64,000 nucleotides of DNA from Kingdonia uniflora (Eukaryota > Streptophyta > Magnoliopsida > Ranunculales > Circaeasteraceae), in NCBI GenBank assembly GCA_014058105.1, contig JACGCM010001311.1, forward strand, positions 372,001 to 436,000, read 5' to 3'. Every line of letters begins with the position of its first letter. Position 1 is the first letter of the stretch. Below are positions 52,861 through 64,000 of the stretch, in pieces. The notes under the pieces are model-generated. The model searched no databases and was not told where the DNA came from. It worked only from the letters and a program-made list of their open reading frames with translations. Position numbers and translations under genes: made by a program.

Positions 52861-55039
52861 GACCATATTTCTTTTCCTTCTCTTCCTTTACGTGCGAGGA
52901 CGACCGGCACGAATTGTTGGTATAGGTGCACGAACACGTGCATTATTTTTTAAAATTTTCCACTGCTCTATTCCTCTGATAGGAATCCATATCGATTTAT
53001 ATACAGCCTTATATGTATCATTTGAGAAGTACTCAGAGACTCGTGTAGTTGGATCAACATTAGCAAAAACTGAGAGCGCGTACTCCATGTTCACAAGGTA
53101 TCCCCATCGTTTGCCACCAACGACAAGAACAAGTACCATCTTCAATATTTACTAAATTAGTTCTGCCATAACTACTCATCTAAAAATGATGACGTGATGT
53201 ACGAACCCTGAAGGTTAGTGAATCTGTCACAAACTTTTTGCTCTCACAGTATTCCGTAGCTCATTGCATTAAGCGAGCTTGACTCATCTCAGCTTTCTCC
53301 CTAAACGTGTAGGACATTTTCGAATAGATTCTACGCAATTCCTCAATAAACACAGATAGGGAGATCTCTCACTATGACAATAACATTATTCCAACTCTTG
53401 CCATGATTAGTGAAATCCACTCCATATCTGAACAAATGACAAACAATTTAAATTAAATGCCAAATGAGTATAACTTGATGAAAAATTAAAGCATAACAAC
53501 TGCAAAAGGAATAATAATAAACTGATGATAAATAATGGTAAAAAAATGACAAATAAGTATGCAAATAGAGTAATGATGACTAGTCCTAAAATAACAAATG
53601 ATAAGTTTATCAACAGAGAATGACAATATACCTACTCATTGGAATGTATAGATTAAACCATGTTTCCTTAGGAATACCTAATGTGTATTGGAGACCCACT
53701 GGATTCAAAATATAGATAGCATTCATGTGTTTATCGAAATCAATGCTACTTAGAGCCTCTGCTGCCATTCTAAATGTGATCATCATAATTTCAAGGGTAG
53801 TTTTAATGTTATTCAATATGTTGAAGGCACAAAATATATGGAATGCAAATAGAAATACCTTGAGTACAGCATTAATAATTATAGGGTTATTATTAGAGAT
53901 GACGACGAATCGAGTATCATAACCGTGGAAATTAGACCCAAACATCTCCATGAAGTATGTCCAACTTTCGATGGTCTCCGACTCTGTAACTGAAAATGCA
54001 AGTAGAAAAATATAATTGTTTGGGTCAATGGCGATGGCCGTTAGTAGGGTCCCACGATATCTCCCTTTCAAAAAAGTTCTATCAATCACAACAACGGGTC
54101 TTAATAGTTTATAAGTTTTTTTTTAGGGTCAAAACACCAAAAATACCTTGTGAATCTCGTATCTTTACAACTCATAGTTTGTAAGTCAAACACCAAATCC
54201 AGGTTAACCAACCTCACCTTCCCAAAGTAGCTTGTAAGTAGTTGGTATGCGTGCTCAATGTTGCCTCGCATCTTAAATAATTACGTAGATCAAATAAAAT
54301 TGTATAACAGACAAATGATAAATATCCAAAGACAAATGACACAGTGAGTCGAACAAATGACATACGATAAAATGATAAACATGATTGTACGAATGACAAG
54401 TGATGGGGGAATAAATGATATATAAAATGATGGTACCTCTGCGTGGGCTTTTTCTTTTGCACACTAGGCAAGATTGTATGTTACATCAATATTGTGATTG
54501 ATTTGCATATCTTCAATAATTCCAAAAGGTTTGTAGTTTAGGTCTTTTCAAAGTTTTTGCTTGATTATAGAAGTAACCAATCTACTAAACGTTGTCTTAT
54601 ACACATTCCCACCATCAGTTTTTACTTTGATGCATGTATACACAGAGCATTAAGTACATACTCTAAATAGGGTAGAATAGAGCAACTTTGTCGCATAAAT
54701 CTGCCAAGAGCAATTATAACCTTTGTAACGTACCACGATTTTATATTCGTTACTCAGAACGTATACGAGATTAAACTTTTTTACAACTGCATAAGTTCTT
54801 ATGTGATTTTTGAGTACAATCTTATCTCGATATAGATCAACAATGTAAAACTCTTTACTAAAGTCATAGAGATCCTCCGTGTACACAGCAAATTTGAACT
54901 GGAAATCTGTGAGATCTTTCAGCTGTTCACATTGTGACTCAAACCAAAATTCAGTTGAACAAATAAAAAAAATGTTTCTTAGCATAATACTAATTTGATA
55001 AGAAATTTTAAAACACACATTATAAATGACAAATTATAC

Positions 55040-55345
55040 GAACTTACTTGAAGGTTCAGTTTGTCCAATGATAGGTTCGGGTTCAATTGAAAGAGGAACA
55101 TTAATTAGCATAGGTTCATTTGATAGAGGAACATTAGTTAACATAGGTTCATTTGAGAGATGAACATTTGATTGAGGAATACAAGATTCATTTGAGAGAT
55201 GAACATTAGTAGGGATAGTTTTAAAAGATTCATTTGATTGAGAAATATTAATTAGCATAGGTTCATTTGAGAGATGAACATTTGATTGGGAAATACTAGG
55301 TTCATTTGAGGGAGGAACATCAGTACGAATAGTTTCAAGAGATTC
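55040..55345 (-). repeat. Degenerate coding repeat in mudrA linker (NVHLSNEP-type)
   Basis: A Ser/Asn/Glu/Pro-rich repeat: variants of SNEPMLINVPLSNE, SQSNESFKTIPTNVHLSNE and so on, eight or so units of about 10-20 residues. Probably disordered linker. Confidence 0.7.
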
Positions 55346-55475
55346 ATTTGATTGAGGAACATTGTCCACTAAAGGTTCAAGCCTACGTGAATCAAGCCCT
55401 ATGCCGTTTGTTTTAGAGTAACCCCTATATTCAGGTTCATGATTAGGAAATGAGTTATGATGCAAAGGTCCCCCA

Positions 55476-55570
55476 TCTTTGGTGGTGGACAACCCTTTAC
55501 ATGAACCAGTATCTTTGGTGGTGAACAACCCTTTACATGAACAAGTATCTTTGGTGGTGGACAACTCTTT
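55476..55570 (-). repeat. 36-bp tandem repeat (STTKDTGSCKGL), about 2.5 copies
   Basis: CCCTTTACATGAACCAGTAT plus CTTTGGTGGTGRACAA repeated in frame, giving 12-residue units in one frame and VHVKGCPPPKIL in another. Which frame is used is unclear. Confidence 0.75.
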
Positions 55571-55880
55571 ACCTGAATAGAAATCATAAATAAGTTTAGA
55601 GAAGGTACCATACGCTCATTAATAATCCATATGTGAAAGGGTGTGTCAGTATTACTTTTATGCATATTAATCATTACAGTAAAGTCCTGGACTGATAAAA
55701 TTGTGTATGCACAATGGACGAAGTTGTACAACTTACAGTCCTCACGATGGATTTTACCTATTTCTTCAAGGAGTATAATGAAATCTTCATATGATGAGTG
55801 CACTATTAGTAAGGTAAGTTTCGTACTTTCTCCAACATAACTAATTATTTATCCGATCTTTGGACATGGAATATCCCCCC

Positions 55881-56850
55881 CCCCCTCAATGAACAATGGT
55901 ATAAAGTGGAACTTTATTTATCCCTGAAACAAATAATATAAATAAACAATTCTTGTGATAAAGTAGCATAAAACAAATGAGGAAAATGATAATAAAAATG
56001 ATAACGAAACAGAAGACAAATGATATAAAACTCAACTTCAACCATCCCTCAAACAAATAATAAGAATCCCTAAAATAAATAATATCAATGAATAATTCAA
56101 GTGATATAGTAGCAGAACATAAATGATAAAAATGACACAAGAAAAATGACAAATGATAAAGTAGCAAAAGAAAAATGATTATGCACAAAGTGTATCATCT
56201 TGCATAGCATTTTTCTTAAGAAAAAAAATCGTCGAATCATGATGCGAATACAAAGTTAGAAGTGATATTTACTTTAACAGTTACTTCAACGGTCGGAGAG
56301 AAGGATAACAACGATCTTTTTCTCTCCAATAACCTCTGGGTCAAGACTTTAGCGAATGCTCAATGATAGTTGAAAGACTTGGTACATCAAGGAGAACAGT
56401 AGTACATCAAGGAGAATTTGCTTTGATTTTTGTAGAAGAAGTTTTAATTTTTAAGGTTAGTAGTTTATTTTGGGTGGAATCTTCCCTCTTATTATTGTTT
56501 TATTATTGTAACAGATTAGACTACTCAACAACTTCAGTAGGGATAGTTTCTCATTTGTTTTGTATTATTTGTCATTTATTTTGCCAGAACTTTATCAATC
56601 TTTAGGAAATATTTATTATTTGGTTTCTTTAACTTTATCATTTATTTAAAAAAAATTGTTATTTGGTAGATTTATTGCTGTAGCAGATTAGACTACTCAT
56701 TAGCATTTAATGCATAAAAATAGAAGTGACAGCTAAGGGGCAGTAGGTGGGACCAGTATCAATTTTAGAAGTACCTTGCCAAAGTATCAATTTTGGCAAG
56801 TTGGCATCTTTTAGTATTTATTCTCATAATTGCCGTACTAAAAATATTTT
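55881..56850. other. MULE edge / inter-element sequence
   Basis: 55881-56200 is full of ACAAATGATA words on plus (sense-strand introns of mudrA). 56381-56418 holds a near-perfect 18-bp direct repeat (GTACATCAAGGAGAA). From 56540 the TCATTTGT words switch to plus. No gene is convincing. The MULE terminus probably lies here, but I could not find inverted repeats by eye. Confidence 0.4.
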
Positions 56851-57884
56851 ATTGCAATCTTGCATCTATGCTTCAAATAGCTACAGTGAAAAGGAGTAAC
56901 TGTAGAATTCTATCAGAGATTTGAGTGCTACTAATACTTTATCTTGGGCTTTATCTGGAAACTTCAACTCTATTAGATACAATTATGAAAAAAAAAAAAG
57001 AGGGATCCAGTTTGTGAAGCTGAAATGTTGCCTCTTAGAAATATAAAGAGTGATAATAGATCTTAAATGGAGAGGGTGTCAATTTACATGGACTAATTAT
57101 CATTCTGAAGCTACAAGAATTTTTACAAAATTGGATAGAGTATTAATCAATGAAGAATGGATAAGTATTTTCCTTGCAGCTGAAGTTAATTTCATGCCTT
57201 AGAGCATATCAGATCACTCCCCAATCTATATCACTATTCAAGCTAATATACCCAAACCTAAAGCTCCTTTTAGATTCACAAACTTTTGAATATTGCATAC
57301 TGAGTTCATGGATCTAGTTAAAAGTACTTGGAATTGCAGGATTCAAGGTACACCTATGTTTGTTCTTACCAGAAAGCTAAAGATACTCAAGCATGAGCTG
57401 ATTAAATGGAAAAGAGAAGTGTATGGTAACTTGCAGATAGGAATAAACAATGCAAGAAAGGAGTTGGATGATGTTCAAGAGGAAATTGCAATTATCCCTA
57501 TCATTGATGAAGATATAATGAGAAGAGAGAAAGAAAAAAAGAAGAGTTCTTAATAAGTTACACCTCCAAGAAGAAATGGATATGAAACAGAAGTCTAAGT
57601 GCGATTGGTTATCCTAGGGAGACTCTAATACACATTATTTTCATCAGTTCATGAAGGAGAGAAAGAGTAAGAATTTCATTACACAAATTTAATGTTTAAA
57701 TGGGGACATTGTTAATACTGTAGGGAAGATTCAAGAAGGGGTTGTGGGTTTTCATAAGAAGCTACTCTCAAAAGTAAATAATGGTCAAGTTTGCAATCTT
57801 TTTAAGTTCTAAGAAACTAACTAAAAGCCAAGCTAACAGTCTTACTAAAGAGTTTACTTTAGATGAGATCAGGGAAATTATTTT
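56850..57884 (+). pseudogene. LINE ORF2: endonuclease and start of reverse transcriptase (broken)
   Basis: Fragments typical of plant LINE ORF2: YASNSYSEKE, SWALSGNFNSIRYNYE (GDFN reads GNFN), FTWTNYHSEATRIFTKLDRV, ISDHSPIYITIQ (end of the endonuclease), the open frame 57293-57553 (KLKILKHELIKWKREVYGNL), CDWLS*GDSNTHYFHQFMKE, and TKEFTLDEIREIIFE just before the copia insertion. Stops and frameshifts are numerous. It resumes at 63793. Confidence 0.78.
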
Positions 57885-58862
57885 TGAAAAGTTTTGGGTT
57901 TGTCTCATTTCATGTTTGTGGAGTCCTGTGGTTATCTCAGTCGAAGACGGTAACAGAATTAAGACCTTCTACAATAATGGCTGAGAAGGTAAGTTGGTAA
58001 GAAGAACTCCGATAAAGGAAAAACCAAATTATTTTAACTGCCTTTATTTTTATGTTAACTGCATTTTCCCGTTCGAACAAGTTTTATGTTCGTTCGAACG
58101 ACTTCTGTATAAAACAACCTTTTCAAACGAGTTTCAAACTACATCTTTGTGTAGGCTTATTTGGGTATCTCGTTCGAACGACTTTGGGTATAGTTCGAAC
58201 GACTTCTGGGAAAAACAACTTTTTCAAACAAGTTTTAAACTGGCTCTTTTTGCAGGCTTATTTGGGTATCTCGTTCGAACGACTTTAGATCTCGTTCGAA
58301 CGAGTCTCGGGAAAAATGATTTTCTTATTTAAGCAAACCTTGTTTTGTTTTTTTCCTTTGACCAAGTTTTTCACATAATTTATTTTTGAGAGCTTTATTA
58401 TATATTTTATCAGAGAGACTAATCAAGATCAATCAAAAACATAAAACCTTGAGGCTGATGTTGAATTAGCCAAAGTCTACTTCCCACATATTATTCTAGA
58501 GTGATTTGAGAAGGGTGATCATTGTTGTGAGATCAAAAAGTGTCATTGCAAGAACGAAGAAAGTAGGGCGTGAAGCTTGGATCAGAAGAGAGATAATCAC
58601 CAGACAAGGTTATCGAGTCTGTAAGTATATTTTATATTGCAACTCTTTTTTATTAGTAGATTTTTGGTTGCCGAGTTCGTCGACAACAACCTGTAGTTTT
58701 TCTCCTGAGTAAGGAGTTTCCACAGAGTAAAAATTTGTTTGTATCTTTTATTTTCTTGTCATAACTATTAAATGTTTATGTTTATTCTTATATCATTGAT
58801 TGATAAGAATTATTCTGACCTAATCTCTAGAAATACATTAAATACGAACAAATAGAATTTTA
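57885..58862 (+). repeat. Copia 5' LTR (about 978 bp)
   Basis: Starts TGAAAAGTTTTGGG and matches 62834-63792 along its length. Contains two to three imperfect ~105-bp repeats around GCAGGCTTATTTGGGTATCT, and six copies of GTTCGAAC (58071, 58092, 58172, 58193, 58273, 58294). Confidence 0.9.
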
Positions 58863-58864
58863 AT

Positions 58865-58876
58865 TGGTATCAGAGC
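58865..58876 (+). other. Copia primer binding site (initiator tRNA-Met)
   Basis: TGGTATCAGAGC, exact complement of the plant initiator tRNA-Met 3' end used by copia elements. Confidence 0.92.
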
Positions 58877-58939
58877 AAAATCGCTTAAAGGCTTTATATC
58901 CTGAGCAGTGATCATATCTTAAGTATTTGCTTAAATTTA

Positions 58940-60440
58940 ATGAATTCCAACAAATTTGGAGGTCCTATAAATCGTTCACCACTCATTGATGGCACAAATT
59001 TTCCTTACTTGAAGGTTCGAATGATTGTTTTCTTATAATCCATGGGAAAAGATGTCTTGATTACCATTGAAGATGGATGGGTGACTCCGACTGTAATGCA
59101 GGGTGAGCCAGAGAACCAGAGAAGTTGACAACTTATGTGTCTCTGACAATTATGAGGAAATAAACTTTAATCCTTAGATTGCTGTTATAAACCGACAGTA
59201 TAGAAAACTCTAAAAAAAACAACAATTTGAGAAACAATGGAAAAATATGAATTATAAGCCACTTCCTCATGATTATGTTAAGTCTTATGGCAAGCAGACC
59301 AATCTTGAACAAGACTTAAATAAAGTCGAATGTTATAGGTGTCACAAGTATGGTCATTATGCTCACAGTTGTCCCACTAAGAGTTCTAATAGTAACTACA
59401 AGGCCATGAATATTAAGGTTACTTAGGATGATGATAATGATAAATTTGATGTTAATAATGATCATCGCCAAGAATATGAAAATGGCAACTATTGTAAGTT
59501 TACTACTATAATAAACTCTAGTAATGATTATTATGACCCTTTTGAGCTAGAAAACTCTACAGAAGATCATAGTGATTATAAAATTGATAATTGTGAAAAA
59601 TCCAAGTTTGAAGATTTGTATTCTCAACTTGTTTCTCAGTTTGAGAAACTTAAGAATGAGAAAGATGTTTTTATTGTCAAACTTGATATTTGTGAAAAAG
59701 AAAATATACTACCATGGAGAAGTTAAAATTGACTGAAACTAAACTTGAGAAACTTAAACTTAACTTGACTTATACTAAGCAGAAACTTGAAGTTTTTCTC
59801 CATAAAGCAAAGATTATTGATAAAATGCTAAGTATGAGCAAAAATGGTACTGACAAAAGGGGACTTGGATTTTACGAGAAAATGCTAAGTCTACTACACC
59901 TCAAATCACCAAATTTGTTAAGCTACTCCAGTACCATATTTGCCCAAACAAAGCATTACTAATGCTCCTCAAATACAGATTAAGAAGCCTTCTATCTTTC
60001 GTGTATTTTATTGTCAAGCTAGTGGTCGAAAGGGTCATCTTGCTCCCTAGTGCAGATATGTTCCAACATTCAATGATAGGAATAAATTTCCTAGGGAAAG
60101 AGGGAAACCCTATCGACCATATGCCCAATCGATTGTTAATCCTTCTTTTGTCCAAAAGTCATTGAATGTTTTCAGGAATTTGACTCAAGCAATAGAAGTA
60201 CGAAAAAAAGTAAAACCCGTTTAAGCTCAGAAGAAGGATCTTCTACCATAATTACGGTACAATATTGCAGTAATGGCTCAAACTATTTTTAACTATACTC
60301 AGTGGTATGGAAATAGTAATGTTCAAGCATAAACTTGGTTAACCTCTTCTACGCTATATGAGACAGTGAAGAGTGTGTGTTATGTGTCGATGATTGAACC
60401 AACCAACGTAAAATATGTTTTATCTGATAAATTATAGATT
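58940..60440 (+). pseudogene. Copia gag (internally deleted, broken)
   Basis: ATG at 58940: MNSNKFGGPINRSPLIDGTN, FPYLKVRMIVFL then a stop, EDGWVTPTV (gag N-terminal UBN2-like region). A large part of the usual gag appears missing near 59160-59220. The zinc knuckle CYRCHKYGHYAHSC (CX2CX4HX4C) lies at about 59330-59375. An acidic tail and a coiled coil follow (59714-59880: LKLTETKLEKLKLNLTYTKQ), then RGLGF and a second degraded knuckle (FYCQASGRKGHLAP*C) near 60010. Confidence 0.75.
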
Positions 60441-62833
60441 AACACTATTGGTGTATGTTCCATTGAGTAAATTTTTCTGGTCATCCTGACTGTTTGCGTC
60501 GTTATTTTATGAATAGCGTCAGGTATATATCTTTTCTTTTGCTTAGTATTAATTTCCCTTATTTTTGTATTAAAGACTATCTTTGCTACGGATATGCATG
60601 ATCGGGATTTATTTATTCGTGATATATTCATTTAATGCTTAAGCTACTTGGTGCAACTTGTTCTTCACTAGAGCCAACAGTCCATGAATCTAGTCGTAAG
60701 TAGAAACCTTAAGGATAAATGTAGAGACTTTGTTACCTAACGTTATGTGAGGATCAAACCTTTTGTGCAAGCTTCGAATCTTATTAAATAAATTCTTTCC
60801 AGCAAAATTTCTCTTTGTTTATGATCTCATTGTTTTATTCATTAAGTAATTGTTGGTGGTGATATCTAATTCAAGTTAAAATACTATAATATTTTATTTA
60901 CTTGATTCGAGGTGAAATAAAAAATTGTATGAGGCTTAGAACATGATTTTAGGCATTGTTACTTGCACATTCTTTAGCCTTTCAATACTTAACCCAAAAT
61001 GTTTAATCACTTGTTACCCTTTGAGCCTAAAAATAAGCCATTTATTTGTATATGCCAATTCCCGTTTAACCTTTCATTCTGAGGAGATGAAGTGATAAAG
61101 TATGAAGGGAGTTGTGTAAATTAGTGTTGCATGCACAATTTTATTTCTCAAAGCATAAATTCAAAATAGTGCTAGAAGACCAAGTATATTTTTAAGAATA
61201 TCACATTGAAAAGAAGAAAAAAAAATGGAGGAAGGAGGTGTCTCGATATCAACAACGGAAGTGGTAGTTACAATTGTCTTTAGAATACCAGGAAAACACC
61301 TACTTCATCACTAGCCTACCTTTGCCTTCTTTACAGCAATAAATATCCTAGATTCTGAGTCTAGTACAATCGATTTAGTGGAAATGATAGTTAGAGAATT
61401 TATGGTCTTTAAGTTGACACTACCAATAACAATTGATTTTCCTTCCATAAGATCTTTCAGTTAAATAGCGTTGCTTTATTAAAATGTGAATTTTTAATTT
61501 CATTTTACTCATATTCATATTTCCTCAGATTGATTCCTAGTAGATTCTTAGTGATTTTGAGTGACTAACCATAAGAGGCCTAAGTTGAATCATATTTCTG
61601 ATATAGTGATCTTCATATGTCTAAATGTCAGGACTTTGATTCGACTATACACAAATACACCGAGTACTTTTGCATTGCTTCGTTTATAGATCAATAGTAT
61701 TTTCTTGATATGTCATGCATCCGTTGTGTCTATATATTTCACTCTGCATGTTTTGAGGGGGAGTATGTTTGGTAGTCTCCATTTTATCTCGAAAAGTAAT
61801 TAGTCTTATCTTATGTTTGGTTGTTGTTAGGTGCTTGGTTAATGTCTTTAAATTAACCTATTTCTTTCCATTTGTTCGAACGAGTTTCTTGTTCGTTCGA
61901 ATGACTGATTGGTCTCGTTTCATCTCTTTCTAGCTGCGGTGGTTTTTAGGCAAAATTTGATGCCTCGTTCGAACGAAATTAGTGTTTAGTCGTTTCCCAC
62001 CTATTTCTTGCGTCGTTCTCTTCATTACTTGAAACTATTTCCTCTCCTCTCTCACTTTGGTTTTCTTTCACAACAACATACTCTCCTCTATATGAATCAA
62101 TTGTGACAAATTAAGGGTTGATTGGAGTTTGATTCCTCTTTGATCTCGTGTGGGGTTGGAATTCACGTGTTTAAGGTACAATTTTGCATGTTCTCAGCAC
62201 TCTTAATGACCCGTAATTGTTTTCTCTCTATCTGCCTAAACTTGCTTTGATAATTATATGGTTTAGTATTTGATTTGTGATGGGTTACCGTATGAGTTTG
62301 TGTTGATTAAGATTGGGCTTTCTTGGAGGTGATTGGGTTAGTGTGTGCACCTATAATTGTAGTTTATGTACTAACATTAGAAGTATGAATGTTATCTTAT
62401 ATTTCTTTGATTGTCAAGTGGACCTAATTTCTCTTTGTTTCAGATAGTAGATTACAGCTATTATTTGTTCCTTTTGTGATAAAAAGGGGGAGAAATAAGT
62501 ATCCCTGACAGGAAAGCACAATGAAAGGATATATGATCATGCTTTTCTGGTTTAATTCTTTTATGATTATGTTTTTCAGTTTTCAGAGATTTTATTTGTT
62601 ACACGCGTATCATAAACTAGTTTGTTGAGTATGCATATATTAAATAACAGATGTTTGATGCGTGTTGGGGTGCAAGGATGTCATCCGTAGAAGAAGTCCA
62701 GAGATTGAACTTATTGATGAAAGGGGTGGTGTCTTTCTAAGGTCTAGATTGTCTCTGTGTCTGGGAAGTACTACAAAGTGATGTTTAGGTCTTAATTTTT
62801 TGTTTTGTCACGAAATGAACCAAAGGGGGAGAT
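60441..62833 (+). other. Copia internal region without recognisable coding sequence
   Basis: About 2.4 kb where pol would be expected. I see only short broken frames (for example near 60590, MHDRDLFIRDIFI). GTTCGAAC words recur at 61876 and 61969. Purine tracts with GGGGGAG lie at about 61757 and 62485, besides the one at the 3' LTR. 61870-62830 looks like 3' untranslated sequence. Confidence 0.5.
62820..62833 (+). other. Copia polypurine tract
   Basis: CCAAAGGGGGAGAT directly before the 3' LTR start TGAAAGG. Confidence 0.85.
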
Positions 62834-63792
62834 TGAAAGGTTTTGGGTTTATCCCATTTCGTGTTTGTGGAGTCCCGTGGTAATCTCAGTCGAAGACGGT
62901 AACAGAATTAAGACATTTTACAACAATGGCTGAGAAGGTAAGTTGGTAAGAACTCTGATAAAGGAAAAGCCAAATCATTTTAATTGTCTTTGTTTTTATG
63001 TTTATTGTGTTTTCTCGTTCGAATGAGTTTTTTGTTCATTCGAACGACTTCTAGATAAAACAACTTTTTCAAACTGTATCTTTTTGCAGAGTTATTTGGG
63101 TATCCCGTTCGAACGATTTTGAGTATCGTTCAAACGACTTCTGGGAAAAATAACATTTTCAAATGAGTTTCAAACTACATCTTTTTGCATGTTTATTTGG
63201 GTATCTTGTTCAAACGACTTGGGTCTCGTTTGAACGAGTCTTCAGAAAAACTATTTTCTTATTTAAGCAAACCTTGTTTTGTTTTTTCCTTTAACCAAGT
63301 TTTTCATAGAGTTTATTTTTGAGAGCTTTATATCATTTATCAGAGAGACAAATTAAGATCAATTAAAAACCTAAAACCTTGAGGATGATGATGAAATAGC
63401 CAAATTCTACTTCCCATATATTATTCTAGAGTGATTTGAGAAGGTTGATCCTTGTTGTGAGATCAAGAAGCGTCATTGCTAGAACGAAGGAGATAGGGCG
63501 TGAAGCTTGGATCAGAAGAGAGATAATCACGATGCGAGGTTATCGAGTCTGTAAGTATATTTCAGATTGCAACTCTTTTTGATTAGTGGATTTTTGGTTG
63601 TTGAGTTCATCAACAATGACCTGTGGTTTTTCTCCTGAGTAAGGAGTCTCCACAGGGTGAAAAATTATTTGTGTCATTTATTTCCCTGTCATAACTATTG
63701 ATTGTTTCTGCTTATTCCTAGATTATTGATTGATAGGAATTGTTCTGACCTAATTTCTAGAAATGCATTAAATACGAGCAAATGGAATTTCC
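62834..63792 (+). repeat. Copia 3' LTR (about 959 bp)
   Basis: TGAAAGGTTTTGGG… to …GAATTTCC. Pairs with 57885-58862. The GTTCGAAC palindromes are partly mutated here (GTTCGAAT, GTTCAAAC, GTTTGAAC) and one of the inner repeats is shorter. Confidence 0.88.
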
Positions 63793-64000
63793 GTTTTTAA
63801 TGACAAGGAAGATCAAGCTCTTGGTGTACAGATGAGTTTAATGTTCTCTTCTACAAAATGTGTTAGGATATTGTATGAGATGATGTAGTTAAAGCCACCT
63901 TGAGTTTCTTTAGAAGGTCACAACTGCTTAAGGAGGTAAACTTGACTATCCTTAAACTCATCTCCAAAAATCAAAAGCCTATAGCATTTGCAGACTTTAG
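63793..64000 (+). pseudogene. LINE ORF2 reverse transcriptase, continuation after the copia element
   Basis: FNDKEDQALGV corresponds to the conserved 'DKAPGPDG' start of the polymerase, then a region readable as DDVVKATLSFFRRSQLLKEV, and LTILKLISKNQKPIAFADF, the 'N.T.l.LIPK' box. Frames change between the pieces. The window ends here. Confidence 0.7.

Larger units (their letters stand above)
51950..55880 (-). pseudogene. MULE mudrA-like transposase (broken, interrupted by solo LTR)
   Basis: In minus order: an N-terminal piece (55880-55560; HSSYEDFIILLEEIGKIHRE), a repeat-rich linker (55564-55034), the MuDR DNA-binding region (55018-54650; DLTDFQFKFAVY … GYNCSWQIYATK, then VTYNLA.CAKEKAHAE near 54440), FTRYFWCFDPKK near 54150, and the transposase core (54089-53610) with DRTFLKGRYRGTLLTAIAID and SVTESETIESWTYFMEMFG. 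The expected second Asp (SD) reads SN in VVISNNNP. After an intron comes a SWIM zinc finger CSCRWWQTMGIPCEH (around 53110), a frameshift, then SEYFSNDTYKAVYKSIWIPI and AGRPRT near 52880. The C-terminal tail resumes left of the solo LTR. Confidence 0.82.
7628..56200. mobile_element. Host Mutator-like element (MULE) with Ulp1 and mudrA genes, split by later insertions
   Basis: Sequence left over after removing A, D, E and the solo LTR is a MULE-type unit: a Ulp1-like gene on plus, coiled-coil genes on plus, and a mudrA-like transposase on minus. All share T-rich introns full of TCATTTGT words on the sense strand. I could not identify terminal inverted repeats or a 9-bp target duplication, so both limits are guesses: the left end is hidden behind D and the right end lies somewhere after 55.9 kb. 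Ulp1-carrying MULEs (Kaonashi/CUMULE types) are known in plants. Confidence 0.55.
57885..63792 (+). mobile_element. Ty1/copia retrotransposon without recognisable pol, inserted in the LINE
   Basis: LTRs at 57885-58862 and 62834-63792, a tRNA-iMet primer site at 58865, a degenerate gag, and a purine tract before the 3' LTR. The flanks are ATTTT (57880-57884) and GTTTT (63793-63797). I see no protease, integrase, reverse transcriptase or RNase H. The traits (several GGGGGAG tracts in the 3' part, zinc knuckle followed by acidic and coiled-coil gag tail) fit the SIRE/Maximus-like branch, tentatively. Confidence 0.85.

Noticed and set aside
58069..58303. Regularly spaced palindromic repeats that might suggest a CRISPR array
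   Set aside because: Spacing is irregular, the repeats lie within a copia LTR that is duplicated at 62.8 kb, and the DNA is plant.
1..64000. Intact host gene, tRNA, rRNA or integrated pararetrovirus
   Set aside because: No cloverleaf-like or rRNA-like sequence was seen; all RT regions have gypsy or LINE context with LTRs, Tat-type second RNase H and integrase, not a caulimovirus arrangement.

Overview
The window reads as a repeat-dense (heterochromatin-like) stretch of a flowering-plant nuclear genome. The evidence is Ty3/gypsy elements of the Tat type (dual RNase H, primer sites of the TGGCACCGTCTGTG class), a Mutator-like element (MULE) with a Ulp1-type protease gene, a copia element primed by initiator tRNA-Met, a plant LINE, T-rich GT-AG introns and TATA boxes inside LTRs. 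I recognise no intact host housekeeping gene, tRNA or rRNA, and I cannot name the species.

The layout is a set of nested insertions. The oldest layer is a MULE: a Ulp1-type gene on + (7628-9987 continuing at 46158-48193), small coiled-coil genes on + (48.7-51.5 kb, one tandemly duplicated) and a mudrA-like transposase on - (about 51.9-55.9 kb). Three gypsy events broke it. Element D (+, 3203-7627, only its 3' part visible) ends at 7627 and is itself hit by element E (-, 1-3202, gag-protease end and 5' LTR visible). Element A (-, 9988-46157) split the Ulp1 gene with a perfect GTGAT target duplication. A solo LTR of the E family (52180-52860) sits in the 3' end of mudrA. Element A was hit by its relative element B (+, 16396-41238, duplication GGAGA/GGAGG), and B by a different gypsy element C (-, 22706-33292, duplication ACTGG). 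At the right end a copia element (57885-63792) interrupts a LINE ORF2 (about 56.85-57.884 kb, resuming at 63.793 kb).

The most interesting content is a multi-exon gene antisense to gag-pol, between the pol end and the 3' LTR, in elements A, B and D. It begins about 335 bp inside the 3' LTR behind a conserved TATA-like block. It encodes short basic N-terminal modules, a domain resembling the 'putative gypsy type transposon' (Transposase_28) family, and a long coiled-coil tail. Splice sites line up between copies. The unrelated element C carries a divergent antisense gene of the same general design in the same place. Between pol and this antisense gene lie tandem arrays: 157-bp units in A and B, and 43-bp units in a 206-bp higher-order pattern in C. 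Almost every coding region is broken by stops, frameshifts or deletions; C's reverse transcriptase is the main long intact frame. Exon boundaries and element limits were read by eye.
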